Counted from the first letter of the stretch, positions 30,941 through 40,373 are shown. The stretch is 64,000 nucleotides of DNA from Escarpia spicata (GCA_963995525.1 OZ023216.1:43520031-43584030); one strand, 5' to 3'. The notes: generated from the sequence alone by a model not told the origin. Numbers and translations: made by a program.

Positions 30941-31777
30941 TCAAAACAGTTTAGATTTACAGCGTCTGATGTGAAGCGTCGCCACGAGTTTCCCCTGCTC
31001 GAATGGTATGGGTTGACCGATGTCGTCTCTTATATCTATCTCGACCGAGTCGAATTCTCGCCGCAGGAGCGGTACGTATTGGACGCGGTCGAAGACCTCC
31101 GAAATAATCCCCCCGTTCATCCCGTAGATGGGTACGGATCGAAGGAGCGGGGCGAATACATCACCGACGATGCGCGGTTCCACGAGGTCCGTATATACGT
31201 ACAAGGTGTCGACTCCCCCGTTCATATCCACCGTACGCCGACCCTCGTGCTCGTAGGTATACGCGACGGGGGTGGTATCGTCATTGACGAGAGGGCTCGT
31301 GAGGACGCCCGATTCGAAGCCCAGTACGGCCCTCAGACGGCTCCAATGGGGTATATTAAATTCGACACCCGGTGATAGACGCAACGTCATCCGGTGGGAG
31401 ACGGGGCAGTACTCCAGTCGGACCTTGACGAGGTCGGTAGTCAGTTTCAACAGCGCCTCGTTGATTTTATCCCTCAACTCGTAAGCGCTATTGTAAAATC
31501 CGTGCGGGATGGTGCATTGCCGGTAAATCAAAAGACCGTCGGCGGAGCGGTACATTCCGTAATCGCCCGTCACACAAGACAGGTAGAAGTACGCGTCCTT
31601 CTTTCTCACGTTGTACCACGTATGCGGATACTGTAGCGTCACCAGACCGCATTCCCACTCTCCCGATAGGTCGATGCGTCGCGGTAGTTTCGTAGTGTAG
31701 TGAGTCAACGTGTTTTCGGGGTGCGCCTTCGTAGACGCGTTGCTCGGTAGGGTTAGGTAAAAGTTAGTCGCCGCCAT
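30941..31777 (-). CDS. penton-like minor capsid protein
   Basis: 278 residues. Conserved start NFYLTLPSNAS, then NTLTHYTTKLP, ECGLVTLQYPHTWYN, YVYTDLVEPRIVGD, FDRVQYVPLL and DIRDDIGQ. This is the Polinton minor capsid family predicted to be a single jelly-roll penton. It sits between the membrane-protein gene (14-bp overlap) and the core gene. It is the counterpart of the intact 7438-8220 frame. Confidence 0.9.
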   Translation of the reverse strand: MAATNFYLTLPSNASTKAHPENTLTHYTTKLPRRIDLSGEWECGLVTLQYPHTWYNVRKKDAYFYLSCVTGDYGMYRSADGLLIYRQCTIPHGFYNSAYELRDKINEALLKLTTDLVKVRLEYCPVSHRMTLRLSPGVEFNIPHWSRLRAVLGFESGVLTSPLVNDDTTPVAYTYEHEGRRTVDMNGGVDTLYVYTDLVEPRIVGDVFAPLLRSVPIYGMNGGIISEVFDRVQYVPLLRREFDSVEIDIRDDIGQPIPFEQGKLVATLHIRRCKSKLF

Positions 31778-32186
31778 CCCCTCTCCGCTTCATAGACGGA
31801 CTCGGGAGTAGGTAACCGAGACAGCTACTCAACAGGGCCGTCCACAGGTTGGAGTCGCCCTGACCCCGCGTTAGATTGTATATACTGACGACGATAACCG
31901 TGTACAGGACGACGATCTGACACAGGAAGATGATCTCGGCTTTAGGACATTCGTTCCCGCAGAAATGCCATGGAACGTGTTCGCGGTCGGAGTGGGTCGT
32001 AGACTCGGTAGCGTCGACGTAGTCCGCGAGCACGTCGCGCTCGCAGTCGGCTTGACCAGCCGTAACCGCGTCGTCGGGCATAGTAGCACCACCACCGTCG
32101 GTTAACGCTGCACGCTGTAGGGTAGTCGTCGGCGGCAACGTCACGTAGTAAGCGCCAGCACATCGAGCGTCGTGTCCACATAACAA
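31764..32186 (-). CDS. conserved small membrane protein
   Basis: 140 residues from the ATG at 32186; an internal ATG at 32081 would give ~105 residues and may be the true start, since the Polinton-A homologue is only 75. The N-terminal part is acidic with several cysteines (HFCGNECPK). The C-terminal part has membrane segment FLCQIVVLYTVIVVSIYNL, then SNLWTALLSSCLGYLL and a basic PSMKRR tail. The C-terminal ~50 residues are almost unchanged between the two elements, so they are under strong constraint. Function not known; possibilities include an inner virion membrane protein or a viroporin-like protein. Confidence 0.85.
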   Translation of the reverse strand: MLCGHDARCAGAYYVTLPPTTTLQRAALTDGGGATMPDDAVTAGQADCERDVLADYVDATESTTHSDREHVPWHFCGNECPKAEIIFLCQIVVLYTVIVVSIYNLTRGQGDSNLWTALLSSCLGYLLPSPSMKRRGDGGD

Positions 32187-32209
32187 CTACCGGCCGATGT
32201 TACGGTACC

Positions 32210-33343
32210 CTACCCTTTATAGTCGACGAGGGTCTTGGCGGCGATCCAGCTGTTGAAGGAGGCTGGATAGCCGCTCCATTTAACGAGCGCCTCCTCAACA
32301 CCCCGACGACGACGCCGTTGTAGAACGACCTCCACACGATACAGTTTATCCTTCGGAACGACTACTCGTTGCAGCTCCGGCTCGTAGAAGGTGCCGTCGA
32401 GCACCGTCCCGGCGTCGTCTTTCAGGCGGTAAACGGGCGGGTCGGACGGGTGCGTTTCTACGATGGTGAAGAGCTCCTCGCACCAGTTAGGCATGTACCC
32501 TTTCTTGAAAGGGGCCTTCGCCTTACTGACGCGTACGCGGTCTCCCTCTCGTAGTTTCGGCTTACTGCCTCCTCGACCTCGATCGCCGTACAACCGTTGC
32601 CACACGCTCTCCTGATTCGCGGCGTTGACGCTCGCCGGCGTCCTACCGATGCTTCGGTGATAGGTGTTGTTGTACGATCGCACAAAGTTCTGTAACGCCT
32701 CTACGTAGCGCAGTGTCTGATACTTCGTAAAGTACCTCCACATACGCGTCTTTAAGGTTCGGTTGAAACGTTCGACGACACTCGCTTTAGTTTCCTCGTT
32801 ATGCGTTACGAAATGGTGGATGCCGTAGTCCTTCAAAAGTTTCTGAAGGGGTCTGTTGAGAAACTCCGTCCCCTTATCGGTCTGCAGCGCGTTCGGCACA
32901 CGCCGCCGTTGTAGCAGGTGCTCGAAGGCCGTAACGAGCGCCGGACCGGCTTTACTCTTCAACGGGACGCACCACGCCACCTTCGAGAAGACGTCGATGA
33001 CCGTCAATAGGAACGTTACACCGTCGTTGTGCTTTTTCAGTTTAGCGACGTCGACGAGATCGGCTTGCCACTGCTGGTGTCGACCTCCTACGATAACGCA
33101 ACGTCGCTTGAAACGTCGTTTCACCGGTTTGTGTAGCGTGTAAGCATCCTGTGCCGCTAGCCACTGCTTCACGGCCGGTTTGCCTACCGTCGACGCCACC
33201 GCCCGATGCAAGGCGTCGACACCGCCGTAACTCCCCGCCTGTTTCGGGTTGAAATAGGCGCGCTTCAGGCGGGTGTCGTCGTCTCGTTGTCGAGCACGCC
33301 GCTTTCGTTGCGTGCCATCACCACGAGGCCGCCGGGACACCAT
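32210..33343 (-). CDS. retroviral-type integrase with C-terminal chromodomain
   Basis: 377 residues from the ATG at 33343. Very basic N-terminus, then the Polinton block GSYGGVDALHRAV. The catalytic triad is D85 (HQQWQADLVD), D146 (LQTDKGTEF) and E181 (KASVVERFNRT), spaced about 35 residues as in DDE integrases. A C-terminal SH3-like basic region (GDRVRVSKAKAPFKKGY) leads to a chromodomain (~333-377: YRVEVVLQRRRRRG, ALVKWSGYPASFNSW). The chromodomain may direct insertion to marked chromatin. It is intact, unlike the Polinton-A copy, which stops at the chromodomain. Confidence 0.95.
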   Translation of the reverse strand: MVSRRPRGDGTQRKRRARQRDDDTRLKRAYFNPKQAGSYGGVDALHRAVASTVGKPAVKQWLAAQDAYTLHKPVKRRFKRRCVIVGGRHQQWQADLVDVAKLKKHNDGVTFLLTVIDVFSKVAWCVPLKSKAGPALVTAFEHLLQRRRVPNALQTDKGTEFLNRPLQKLLKDYGIHHFVTHNEETKASVVERFNRTLKTRMWRYFTKYQTLRYVEALQNFVRSYNNTYHRSIGRTPASVNAANQESVWQRLYGDRGRGGSKPKLREGDRVRVSKAKAPFKKGYMPNWCEELFTIVETHPSDPPVYRLKDDAGTVLDGTFYEPELQRVVVPKDKLYRVEVVLQRRRRRGVEEALVKWSGYPASFNSWIAAKTLVDYKG

Positions 33344-33444
33344 GACCACGACGACGATCGGTTTACGACGAATAATATATACACCAAGGCCGCCGCGCCG
33401 ATGACGAAGACGACGACGCCGACTACCGTCCTTCGTAGGTCCAT
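33265..33444 (-). CDS. possible 59-residue single-pass membrane protein
   Basis: Small frame from ATG 33444 to TGA 33265, overlapping the start of the integrase gene in another frame. It encodes MDLRR, then an uninterrupted hydrophobic segment (VVGVVVFVIGAAALVYILFV), then a polar tail. The geometry fits a type III single-pass protein, and the frame fills the only gap upstream of the integrase. No family recognised, and no counterpart found in Polinton-A, so it may be a chance frame. Confidence 0.35.
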   Translation of the reverse strand: MDLRRTVVGVVVFVIGAAALVYILFVVNRSSSWSWCPGGLVVMARNESGVLDNETTTPA

Positions 33445-33481
33445 TGTGGTGAATGGGTCGGACGTCGACGTTTCAAGCTCT

Positions 33482-34198
33482 TTAATATGACTCCTCCTCC
33501 CACTTGGCCGGTAGATCCCAGGTACGTCGACGACGATGATACCGGCCCCTACCGGGGGTCTCCTCCGCCTCCTCCTCCTTCTTCGATCGTTTCGGCTGCT
33601 GCTGCTGTATGTACGCTCGATGCCGGGGGTTACCGACGAGTTCCATGGGCACGTTCAGTCGTCTCATACCATCCCCGAACGCTTCCCAGCCGACCGGCGG
33701 CACCCCCTTCTTCCTCGTCCGCATAAGATCGTTCACGAGGTCGACCATGTTACTCCCCGCGATAGGGCGACCGGCGTACACGAACTCGCCGCGATCGTTC
33801 CATCGACACAACGGGTCGGTCTTCATTTTCTCGATCAGGAGGAGGGCTTTCCCTCTCAACGTTTTCGGTACGCTTTCCACGATCTCGCGCTCTATACCCT
33901 GCAGCGGCGCCTGGCCACCCGTCGGTTGAGGAGGCGGTCCCTCGGTCGGCACCACGGACACGCGTACCGGCTGCGCCGCTCGAATCGCCTCGCTCGAATT
34001 GTAGCGACTCAACAGTCGATTGTACGACGCCACCTTCGCTCGTTCGGATAATTCCGATCGATCTAGCACGTCCTTCATGTCGCTGTCCAGGCTGCTCATC
34101 GTACGCGAACGGATCGTGCTCGGCGGCTGGTCGATCAACGGCAGGAGGCTCTCCACCAACCGCGGGTCTACCAATGCCATCTTTTTAGCGTACTGCAT
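33482..34198 (-). CDS. VDPR-type conserved Polinton protein, function unknown
   Basis: 238 residues. The N-terminus MALVDPRLVESLLP and the following LDSDMKDVLDRSELSERAKVASYN form a conserved coiled/helical block. A Pro/Gln-rich linker follows. The second half has RWNDRGEFVYAGRPIAGSNM, DLVNDLMRTRKK, PPVGWEAFG and VPMELVGNPRH, then an acidic patch and a basic RRRRTW end. Two damaged copies exist in Polinton-A (3764-4886 and, fused, 9609-10136). I recognise it as a recurrent Polinton protein but know no proven role. Position beside ATPase and KHV-type genes suggests a virion or packaging function. Its ATG overlaps the preceding stop (TGATG). Confidence 0.8.
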   Translation of the reverse strand: MQYAKKMALVDPRLVESLLPLIDQPPSTIRSRTMSSLDSDMKDVLDRSELSERAKVASYNRLLSRYNSSEAIRAAQPVRVSVVPTEGPPPQPTGGQAPLQGIEREIVESVPKTLRGKALLLIEKMKTDPLCRWNDRGEFVYAGRPIAGSNMVDLVNDLMRTRKKGVPPVGWEAFGDGMRRLNVPMELVGNPRHRAYIQQQQPKRSKKEEEAEETPGRGRYHRRRRTWDLPAKWEEESY

Positions 34199-34545
34199 CA
34201 GCCGATCACCTGTCTGAGCAGCGGCAGCAGGACGGTGCTCGCCAACGGCGCTAGCAGCGCCGCCAGAAAGGCGCCCGACCCCGTTTGCAAGATTTGCCGT
34301 TTCTTCCTAAGACCCGTCTTTTTATTCACTAAACTTCGCAGATGTTTCTTGTATTTTATCAGTGTTTTTTTATGCGCCGCCGTCAATTTTACATTCCCGT
34401 TCAATATGTTGTACGCGCAGTCACACAGACTACAAATGAAGTCAGATTCCGCGTTTCTGATGATAGCCTTGCTCACCTTAAGATGTTTATGTTTATTCAA
34501 GAGCTCTAGCATGAGGACGTGCTTCTTGATACGCTTCAGCGTCAT
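34198..34545 (-). CDS. KHV-type conserved Polinton protein, function unknown
   Basis: 115 residues from ATG 34545; the longer frame upstream starts with GTG. A Lys-rich helical region (LKRIKKHVLMLELLNKHKHL) is followed by DFICSLCDCAYNILNGNVKL, a conserved Cys-bearing helix, then KYKKHLRSLVNKK and a C-terminal Gly plus strongly hydrophobic segment (GAFLAALLAPLASTVLLPLL). This small protein recurs in animal Polintons next to the ATPase. Charge pattern and hydrophobic tail suggest a DNA- or membrane-associated virion protein. Absent from Polinton-A because of the fusion deletion. Confidence 0.75.
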   Translation of the reverse strand: MTLKRIKKHVLMLELLNKHKHLKVSKAIIRNAESDFICSLCDCAYNILNGNVKLTAAHKKTLIKYKKHLRSLVNKKTGLRKKRQILQTGSGAFLAALLAPLASTVLLPLLRQVIG

Positions 34546-34583
34546 CCTGACGAGTGAAGGCCCACACGTGACGCTCACCTCTT

Positions 34584-35207
34584 TTATGTTCTCATCACGT
34601 AGACGTACTGAAGACGATCATCGGGGAAGATACAAGTGCGCAAGCGCATATTTTCAGCTGTTTCCTGTTTTAGATCTACTAGCAGATACCCGTAAGGTGC
34701 TGACGTGGCGTTTTCGAAGGATTCCATCATAAATTTAACTCGACCCGGGTACATCTGCTTCGCCAGGTGACCTACTTGACCAGTGTCGCGTGGGTTCTTG
34801 AATAACACCATATATTGAGCGTTCAAGCTGATTGTACGGTTTTCTTTCCCTTTCGGAAATATATTCTGCACAAGCTGTACGACGGACGCGTTGCAATGAT
34901 GGCTTTTTTTAGTGAACAAGGTCGTGACCCGGCTATCGGTTTCCTCCATAAGGTCATCGAGTACTAGAAGGGTCCTCTTTTTGCCGTCTAGAAGCTTCGG
35001 ATCCGGTAAACCGTCTACGAATTCTATATCGGCTGACATAGAAGTGTAGGCGCTTTGCCATTGGCCGTAACACCATAGAAACTTCTCCGGAGGCGGCTCG
35101 ATCATAGAAGAAGCAAACTGTAGCAGGCGAGTAACGAAAGTAGTCTTACCACACCCCGTAGGGCCGGCTACTATACACGTAAAAGGGTGCTTCCATGTCC
35201 CGCTCAT
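34584..35207 (-). CDS. genome-packaging ATPase (FtsK/HerA, A32-like)
   Basis: 207 residues. Walker A AGPTGCGKTTF (residues 14-24), Walker B RTLLVLDDLM (78-87) and a downstream VVQLVQNIFPKG sensor-like segment. The compact size and motif spacing are those of Polinton and adenovirus/poxvirus A32-type packaging ATPases that pump DNA into capsids. The C-terminus (YGYLLVDLKQET) is the part retained in the Polinton-A chimera. Confidence 0.93.
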   Translation of the reverse strand: MSGTWKHPFTCIVAGPTGCGKTTFVTRLLQFASSMIEPPPEKFLWCYGQWQSAYTSMSADIEFVDGLPDPKLLDGKKRTLLVLDDLMEETDSRVTTLFTKKSHHCNASVVQLVQNIFPKGKENRTISLNAQYMVLFKNPRDTGQVGHLAKQMYPGRVKFMMESFENATSAPYGYLLVDLKQETAENMRLRTCIFPDDRLQYVYVMRT

Positions 35208-35252
35208 ATCGACGACTGGCGTATACGAAACGAACGATGACTTATTATTCGT

Positions 35253-35693
35253 TTATTCTATACGCACCTCCATCAATAATTTACCAAGCATATTTTGACC
35301 TACTTTACCGTCTTTACCGATACCCCAGAAGCCTTCGGCCGACGGCACGTCCTCCACCAATTCGACTTCCCCGGTAGCCAATAGGAGGTCGTTCAACTTT
35401 TTTGAACCTCTGAATTTACTCGTCAACAGCGACTTCATGCACCCAACTCTAACCGCGTTCCATTCGACGCTCGTTCTCTTCTTCACGATTCTGTAACTTC
35501 GACGTTTCGCTATATAGGCCGTCCGCGCCTCTTTGATGTACACCGCGCTTTTCGTGTCTTCATTAAACATTGCTTTTCTAAACTGATAAGCGTGCTCGAC
35601 GGATTTGAAACTTAGACCGTACGCCGTGACTCGAAAAGGGTAGAAATTCGATAGATACGATGCCGAACCGCCGAACTGTATAGGAGACTCCAT
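35253..35693 (-). CDS. NADAR (YbiA-like) domain protein
   Basis: 146 residues, a stand-alone NADAR domain. Diagnostic motifs in order: YLSNFYPF (13-20), SVEHAYQFRKAMF (31-43), the AYIAK helix, CMKSLLTSKF (85-94), LLLATGEVELVE (103-113) and FWGIG, then GQNMLGKLLMEVR. NADAR enzymes are N-glycosidases acting on ADP-ribose-type N-glycosidic bonds. Bacterial members remove ADP-ribose from guanine in DNA (DarT-NADAR systems), and YbiA acts on riboflavin intermediates. This is the gene nearest the right TIR, the accessory slot, and no copy is seen in Polinton-A. A role in reversing host or rival ADP-ribosylation of element DNA is plausible but inferred. Its stop codon overlaps a poly(A) signal (GAATAAAC). 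Confidence 0.9.
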   Translation of the reverse strand: MESPIQFGGSASYLSNFYPFRVTAYGLSFKSVEHAYQFRKAMFNEDTKSAVYIKEARTAYIAKRRSYRIVKKRTSVEWNAVRVGCMKSLLTSKFRGSKKLNDLLLATGEVELVEDVPSAEGFWGIGKDGKVGQNMLGKLLMEVRIE

Positions 35694-35843
35694 TATACTG
35701 TCGACTAATGGCTACCAGATCTCGTGACACCACATCTCAGTCATAGCCTCGTCTCGTGTGTCGTGTCAGGGCGCTAGGGAGGTGTATAGCCGCGTTGCTA
35801 GGTAACCGCTTTAGTGTATAGCCGCGTTGCTAGGGAGGGCAGG
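35694..35843. other. leader region of leftward block
   Basis: Between NADAR and the right TIR. It holds two copies of a ~36-bp 'gtgtatagccgcgttgctag' repeat (35779 and 35815). It presumably contains the NADAR promoter. No clear TATA box was found. Confidence 0.45.
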
Positions 35844-36130
35844 AGTGAAATGGTACTATCTCGCCCCACCAGGGGGCGCTACGTACTGTCTGTCTCGGCT
35901 ACGTACTGTCTCGCCTCACTCATCAATCATCCTGCCACACTCATCAATCATACGTTTTTTATAAGTAAGCTGTCAAACCCACTTAAGATATTTCATTTTT
36001 TATAAGTAGATTTTTCAATCGTGCCGGGTCAACTTGCTTGACCTTTGTTGATCTTTGTGACCCGCGGTGCCTTTGATCTCCTTTGATCTTGGCACGAGTC
36101 GGGGGCCAGCGCGGTCTCCTTTACTACTGA
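35844..36130 (-). repeat. right terminal inverted repeat of Polinton-B
   Basis: Reverse complement of 19417-19703 with a handful of differences. It ends ...CTTTACTACTGA. Confidence 0.93.
35866..35880 (+). promoter_or_regulatory. consensus CTCF-like core in right TIR of Polinton-B
   Basis: CCACCAGGGGGCGCT, followed by A. This matches the published bilaterian CTCF core as I remember it at every strongly conserved position. In the left TIR the equivalent site reads CACCAGAGGGCGCTAC. Confidence 0.55.
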
Positions 36131-37313
36131 GATGACCTGAGCTAAACCTATGGGAACATCCTGTATCTCAGATCTAATTATAAGAACACAAGCTTCTAGA
36201 CTAAAGCAGTTCTAAGCATATACTTATTAACACAACTTCCTATATAATAATTACTATATTTCATGGACAAGTAATTACTAGGAATTTATGCAAAGCTTAA
36301 TTCCTTACAACATGAATATATGCACGTACTGGTGGAGCCGTACCTATATAACCAGTAGACTTGGTAAGACATATACAGTGTTTGTAGCATTCGCCAGATC
36401 CGAGTTGTGCAGCCATGCAGTCTGGTAATGTTGATAACACGTCATGAATTCATGGTGCAAGAAAGCATGCTTGATTGAGGATTGACTTCACATTACCGCC
36501 ATATGTTACGAGTCTACTCTAGCTTTTCGTCGGATGTTACTGGCGTGAAGAGGTACATCGTCTCCTCAAGCACCATCACAATTTACTCAAGATCACCGTT
36601 GTCTCTCTTGATGCGGTATTCATGGTTTCAATTCATGCGAAACATCTTCCCTCGATATAACACCTGGCATGTTTAGGAGCCCACTCATTTCAGCAAGTTA
36701 AGGAGGTGAACGAAGCAATGTTCCACATGTTCAGCAAACTCCTTGCGCAGCATGATTCCGACATTCTGCTTGAGAAGATCACATTTTCTGACTCATGCTG
36801 CATTCATCGACCACTTCAAGGCTGGTTTGCTTTTGTATGGTATGAAGGTAGATAGACACCTGCATACATCATAATTGAGAGTGTTGATGATCTTGTACGG
36901 TGTTGCTGATGTTGTAAGCGACAGCGAAGATGATGGCGACGAGGAACGGGTTTACATCGAGTTGTTCAATGAAGTGGACGACTATACCTTAATTTGAGTT
37001 GTGACTTGTTTCAAAACGAACAATATGAACGTGGCTCACCACATTGGATCCGTGTATGCGCTTGACATTATTGTTGGTATCGTTTTGATAAGGTGCAAAT
37101 TCTGACTTTAATAATTACCTAAGAATTATACATATTTAGAAAGCATGTTCAAGTACCTTTCCAGCGATCCCTCATTTGCTACAGTTTGGCTGATGTGTGA
37201 TGATGAAGTGGACTAATCAATCAATCAATCAATTTTATTTCAGACAAAAAAGCGTACATGTAATATGCATTATGGCCATAGTAAAAAAGAAGCAAGAAAA
37301 AAAAACATAGTGT
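36131..37313. other. no gene seen
   Basis: A/T-rich flank to the right of Polinton-B. No coding frame or structured repeat was recognised. Confidence 0.5.
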
Positions 37314-37716
37314 CTATATTGCACTAATCCATTTTCTGCATTTTCTAAATCTAGTATTGCAACAGTCCGTGCCAGAACTAACACACATTAGGCTAGTACT
37401 ACAGCTCATAGATAAGCTGTGCACAAATCTAATTCCACTATTATAGGAAACTTGAGGCTTTTCTATAATTAACCCATAAGGAATGTAAATACACATTATT
37501 ACAGTAGGATGTGAACAGTTTGTTCTTCATCTTCACTGAACAAAAGTGAAATTTCCTGAGTAGAATATTGCTTCTGCCGTACAGACTCCTTTCTTTGGAT
37601 TTCATATCCATTTCATCCGACAGATCATCACAAATTGTATGTCCAAGATATTTATATTTTGTTGTAATATCTACCCTCTCGCACCCCCTTTTTTGACTAA
37701 TCACGCCAGTTGTCAT
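37314..37716 (-). pseudogene. LINE reverse transcriptase C-terminal fragment
   Basis: The minus strand reads TTKYKYLGHTICDDLSDEMD, then SLYGRSNILLRKFHFCS and a short LFTSYC segment, the standard region after the RT domain of non-LTR elements. A frame change near 37440 leads into further remnant sequence. It differs from the 17-kb LINE. Confidence 0.7.
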
Positions 37717-38846
37717 AACTCATTAAAAACTACATGATGGCATCCATTCCCAGATGAAAAACATCAACAGGATTTCATTTTATTATGAACGTCTTGATAA
37801 ACATTGTCTCGGAAATTCCTTTGGTGGGAGGTTTTTAACTATCTGAACTATACGGACTAAAATATAAAGTAATGTATAACGTAGTACATGTGTGACATCA
37901 TAATGACATCGTTAACCATAACCAAGGAGCCTCTATTTGGACAGGAGGCGTCACTGTGCGAGAAAATGGCAGTCTACACTGAAAGTTTTTGTCCGCCATT
38001 CGGGAGGCAAGCGCATGCGCCTGCGGGACCGGCAGCGCGCGATGTTAGTGTATTTGTTCAGTCACCTCATTCATCAGAATAATCACCAAGCTGTGATGCG
38101 TCATATAAAATGAAAGATGTTAAAGTAATCCTTGAAATTGTTTACCTGTCACAATTCAAAATAATGAAATGTGCAAACAAATCACGTAGAAACGTTGCAA
38201 TTATTTATTGAGCCAAATGAACTTCGTCGTGTTTCATCAGAATAATCATCAGGCTGTACCACTTCTTATATAATTAAACTATTGAGGTTATCGTTGAAAA
38301 TGTTGAGCAATGATAATGCAAAGAACTCCATTTTCTGCACGCATATAATCTGGCTTGGCACAACTTCAAAATGGCGGACGAACTGCTTACGTACGTATTT
38401 TCCTCGAACAATGTAGATAGCGCGTCTTGTATTGATATACGGTCTTTGACCATAACTTCATACATTATATTCATTATGGCGTCGTTGAAAACAGTACTCA
38501 AATATCTTTCCAATGATAGCACATTTGGTATAATTTAGAAGATTTGTGTTGGTGAAATGGACTACTAGTTTCCCCATCACATCTTTTATTATTATCACAC
38601 AAGGGTATTCGTCAACGCCTATAATGGCTATATTATATAATATAGCACTTCAGTACAATACTTGCATGGGCAGATAGACAGCCTAGTATATATTGGCTAA
38701 CGTCATGATAACGCCTTTGTCTTTGAAAACCCGAAGGGAAAGAATTCCGTTACTGCCTTGGGTCGTGGAAGCTTTATCAGATGGCTGTCGCGGTCACCTA
38801 GCTAAGGCCTGTGTGCGATTAATCATGTAATCGTGTACATTTGCAG
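37717..38846. other. diverged duplicated intergenic DNA
   Basis: A block with 'cattcatcagaataatcaccaagctg' near 38065 recurs in diverged form near 38235. Otherwise A/T-rich with no gene recognised. Confidence 0.4.
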
Positions 38847-40373
38847 GAAGTTGGCTGGAAGGGCAACAGAGCCAACACCGCGCCAACTGAGGGTAATTAA
38901 TAATGTGCTTGTCACTGGTAGATGTTTGGTGAAACATGCAACATAATCTGGAATGCAGCAGGTTATGAGAGTTCATTCAAAATTGGCGGCAAAGTTGGCG
39001 GCGCCAGTTTCAACATCCCTTTCAGACTGCCTGCAGAGAAGCTGAGGGAAGAGAACCTTGTCTGGTGGCCCTGGTTTGAGGTAATGATTTTGTACTAATA
39101 TATAAGGCCTACAACATTGTCAGATAACAATTGTACTTTATGACATGCATTTACATTTTATATTATAATACAAATAAAAAAATATTTTTGGTCAAGTGGA
39201 TTTCGTCTTTGAGCGGTAATTAATTGTGGCTTCAGATAAACATTGAATCGTCAATCTTATCTAAATTTATAGGGTCACCATAACGCACAAGAGCTATGTA
39301 TTATGTTTCTGGTCTTCCTTGTAAAACATTCAGTTATCATGTGGATGTTTCTATTATGGTTTTTCGTACTGGCTAATATACTATATATAGGCCCTACATA
39401 CAGTACAGGCCTAGTCTAGTGTACTCAGTCAATATATACATTTGCGGATTCATGTTGATGCCATTGCCAAGCTATAAGTTCAATGGCAATGGTGATGTCG
39501 CATTGAACACGATTATTATCAATACTATACGTCCATGCGCAGCATTCTGAATTGTCGTCACTGCTATATTAATACAGCATTCTGTCTATAATTATAAAAC
39601 AGTCTTTCTCTGTCTGTATGTCTGATCGTTATAATGAGATTGCGAGGAAGATGTTGATGCACTGAGGTATTAGCCTTAGACAGATGAATATGTTTTACAC
39701 CATAATTAAAAACTAAGTATATAATTAATACAATATTTATGGTACACAATGATTTTTCTTGTATGCTTTTAATAATGGTCTATTATATTTGTTAACAGAA
39801 GCATGCCGACAAGTACACCAACATGCAAAAGATGATGACATCGAGCGACAAATGGCCGAATCATTGAAACATGCCCTAAGCAAGAAGGGGGGCTACCTGT
39901 ACCTGGTAAGGATGTATGTTTTTTTCAGCCGCAGAATGCCCATCGTATTAAGACTATGTACGACAAAAATCATTACTTTATTTAACACTTTAAATTTGTC
40001 CTGTGCTCCTACCATAGTTGGAGATTAAAGCAAATACATTTAAGGTAAACCATTTTGATTGCGTCATAGATACATTGTGTGACGATGGTATATGCCCATA
40101 AGATGCCGTTTTTAAAAGTGCCCAGATAACTTGGCCATGGAGGGAGCGCGTATTATGTTCTGCGAAAAATTGGGTTCCTTACATAATTTGTTGGTATCAA
40201 GTTCCTATGTCTACCAAGATATCAAAGTACTTATGAAAAACATATAATTACAATGTGAAGCAGCTATTTTTCAATCCAGTTTAACGTAATGATAATATGT
40301 TGTGTACTTGCAGGCTCGTGAGTCATCCAACAGAAGCGGCATTTCCATTCGCCCTGAATCGGACATGGATTAA
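38847..40373 (+). CDS. last exons of an unidentified host gene
   Basis: Plus-strand exons by splice sites: 38847-38892, 38922-39080 (reads ETCNIIWNAAGYESSFKIGG and later LVWWPWFE), 39799-39905 (ends SKKGGYLYL) and 40314-40373 (ends SISIRPESDMD-like tail, TAA at 40371). Phases fit between the first two and the last two. The second and third do not fit, so a small exon between 39080 and 39799 has probably been missed; the 29-bp gap between the first two is also too short for a normal intron, so one of them may be wrong. A poly(A) signal follows at 40451-40456. I do not recognise the protein. Confidence 0.45.

Larger units (their letters stand above)
19417..36130. mobile_element. near-complete Polinton/Maverick element (Polinton-B)
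   Basis: A 16.7-kb element bounded by 287-bp inverted repeats starting (TC)AGTAGTAAAGGAGACC. It encodes protein-primed DNA polymerase B, retroviral-type integrase with chromodomain, packaging ATPase, adenain-like protease, hexon-like and penton-like capsid proteins, plus an RPA-like protein, a NADAR protein and several conserved proteins of unknown role. Every expected frame is open. Unlike Polinton-A, the six bases outside the ends (ttcgtc and gagatg, counting from AG) do not match, so no target duplication is visible. Polintons are self-synthesising transposons that are probably also viruses (adintovirus-like). Confidence 0.95.

Noticed and set aside
19411..36136. Target-site duplication for Polinton-B
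   Set aside because: Compared six bases outside the ends under both plausible TIR boundaries; they do not match.
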